A DNA stretch of 5,154 nt, taken from NCBI GenBank assembly GCA_902766875.1, contig CACXFI010000125.1, positions 1-5,154 of the forward strand, written 5' to 3'. Shown here one piece after another: positions 4,388 to 5,154 of the stretch (position 1 is the first letter of the stretch; each line of letters opens with the position of its first letter). The stretch is from an uncultured Erysipelotrichaceae bacterium (GTDB taxonomy: Bacteria > Bacillota_I > Bacilli_A > RF39 > UBA660). The notes under the pieces were generated by a model. The model was given only the letters and a program-made list of their open reading frames with translations. It searched no databases and had not been told where the DNA came from. The position numbers were made by a program, and so were the translations under genes.

Positions 4388-5154
4388 TGAATATAGATGA
4401 ATTAAGAATTAAATTAGATAATAAAGAACTAACTAGTGATGATTTATTTAAAGAATCTGTAGATAAAGCACATAAATATCAAGATGATTACAATGCCTTT
4501 ATAACAATTTTAGACAAAAAAGAAGAAATATCTAGTAGTAGTTATTTATCTGGAATACCATATGCTTTAAAAGACAATGTATCTACCAAAGGAATATTAA
4601 CAACAGCTTCCTCTAATATCTTAAAAGATTATATACCAGTATATGATGCCACAATCTATGAAAAATTAAAAAATAGTGGAGCTGTCTTAGTAGGTAAAAC
4701 AGTTTTAGATGAACTAGCCATGGGAGGTACTGGAACTACAGGACACACGGGTGTAGTTAAAAATCCTTGGGATAAAACTAGATTAATAGGAGGATCATCT
4801 GCCGGTAGTGCCGCAGCCGTAGCAGCAGGAATAGTTCCCTTTGCTATAGGTTCTGATACTGGAGATTCTGTACGAAAACCAGCAGCCTTTGGTGGAGTAG
4901 TAGGATTTAAACCAACTTATGGAAGAATATCAAGATATGGATTATTTGCCTTTGCTTCATCCCTAGATCACTTAGGAGTATTTGCTAGAAATGTTAAAGA
5001 TATAGCTTCAGTCATGAATGTAATAAAAGGACATGATCCTAAAGATATGACAAGTCTTCCTGATGATAATAAAGACTATACAAAAACTCTAAATGATAGT
5101 ATCAAAGGAAGAAAACTATTCTATTTTAAAGAAGCCTGTAATCTAGATAATTAT
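4387..5154 (+). CDS. gatA: Asp-tRNA(Asn)/Glu-tRNA(Gln) amidotransferase subunit A (3' part beyond the window)
   Basis: GatA is the glutaminase/amidase subunit of GatCAB; it releases ammonia from glutamine, which passes to GatB for tRNA-dependent amidation. The window holds the first 256 of about 480 residues. The amidase-signature catalytic triad is complete: K62 (GIPYALKDN), cis-Ser S137 (GGSSAGS) and nucleophile S161 (SDTGDSVRKPA). All three are offset by 17 from the Staphylococcus aureus numbering K79/S154/S178, consistent with a shorter N-terminal helical linker. GVVGFKPTYGRISRYGLFAF (171-190) and SSLDHLG follow, as in GatA and unlike generic amidases. Two positions depart from the usual GatA text: GGSSAG for GGSSGG, and TGDS for TGGS. 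I recall TGDS from Mollicutes. AGGTGG (4374-4379) lies 7 nt before the ATG. gatB is expected downstream. Confidence 0.96.
   Translation, partial: MNIDELRIKLDNKELTSDDLFKESVDKAHKYQDDYNAFITILDKKEEISSSSYLSGIPYALKDNVSTKGILTTASSNILKDYIPVYDATIYEKLKNSGAVLVGKTVLDELAMGGTGTTGHTGVVKNPWDKTRLIGGSSAGSAAAVAAGIVPFAIGSDTGDSVRKPAAFGGVVGFKPTYGRISRYGLFAFASSLDHLGVFARNVKDIASVMNVIKGHDPKDMTSLPDDNKDYTKTLNDSIKGRKLFYFKEACNLDNY

Noticed and set aside
1..5154. Mycoplasma-type genetic code (TGA as Trp)
   Set aside because: All tryptophans are TGG and no gene has an in-frame TGA, which would be very unlikely in an AT-rich code-4 genome.

Overview
The window is low-G+C bacterial DNA of the Bacillota type. All genes are AT-rich and intergenic gaps are short. 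Good Shine-Dalgarno sites precede most genes, and promoters are of the SigA type with near-consensus TATAAT -10 boxes. Every tryptophan I can read (about a dozen over the methyltransferase, nucleotidyltransferase and GatA) is encoded by TGG and no gene is interrupted by TGA, so the code is the standard bacterial one and not the Mycoplasma code. The six visible stops are five TAA and one TAG. The GatA active-site sequence (TGDS) recalls Mollicutes-like Bacilli. A gut-type, AT-rich Bacilli or Clostridia lineage is my inference.

The left half (1-2281) is on the minus strand. In order of transcription it holds an XRE-family repressor gene, a small heat-shock protein gene (Hsp20), a class I SAM-dependent methyltransferase of the RlmI/COG1092 type, and an RluA-family pseudouridine synthase that runs off the left edge. 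The xre and hsp20 genes each end in their own intrinsic terminator and each of the first three genes has its own promoter. The methyltransferase and pseudouridine synthase genes overlap by 23 bp and form one probable RNA-modification unit.

The right half (2445-5154) is on the plus strand. A GNAT acetyltransferase and an MNT-fold nucleotidyltransferase of unknown substrate form a tight two-gene operon that ends in a strong terminator. Next comes gatC and the first 256 codons of gatA, the start of a gatCA(B) operon for the tRNA-dependent amidotransferase.

The divergent region 2282-2444 is the regulatory centre. It holds a perfect 17-bp palindrome (2343-2359) just downstream of an extended -10 promoter for xre. 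A closely related element (16 of 19 positions) lies in the hsp20 leader (1900-1918). The simplest reading is that the XRE protein controls itself and hsp20, giving a small stress-linked regulon. Two further themes are compaction (terminators that include stop codons, and one terminator arm that doubles as the next gene's -35 box) and repeated use of the TGNTATAAT extended -10 element. I see no mobile element, CRISPR array, tRNA or rRNA. The gene content is mostly housekeeping; the least understood part is the GNAT/nucleotidyltransferase pair and its possible link to the XRE operator.
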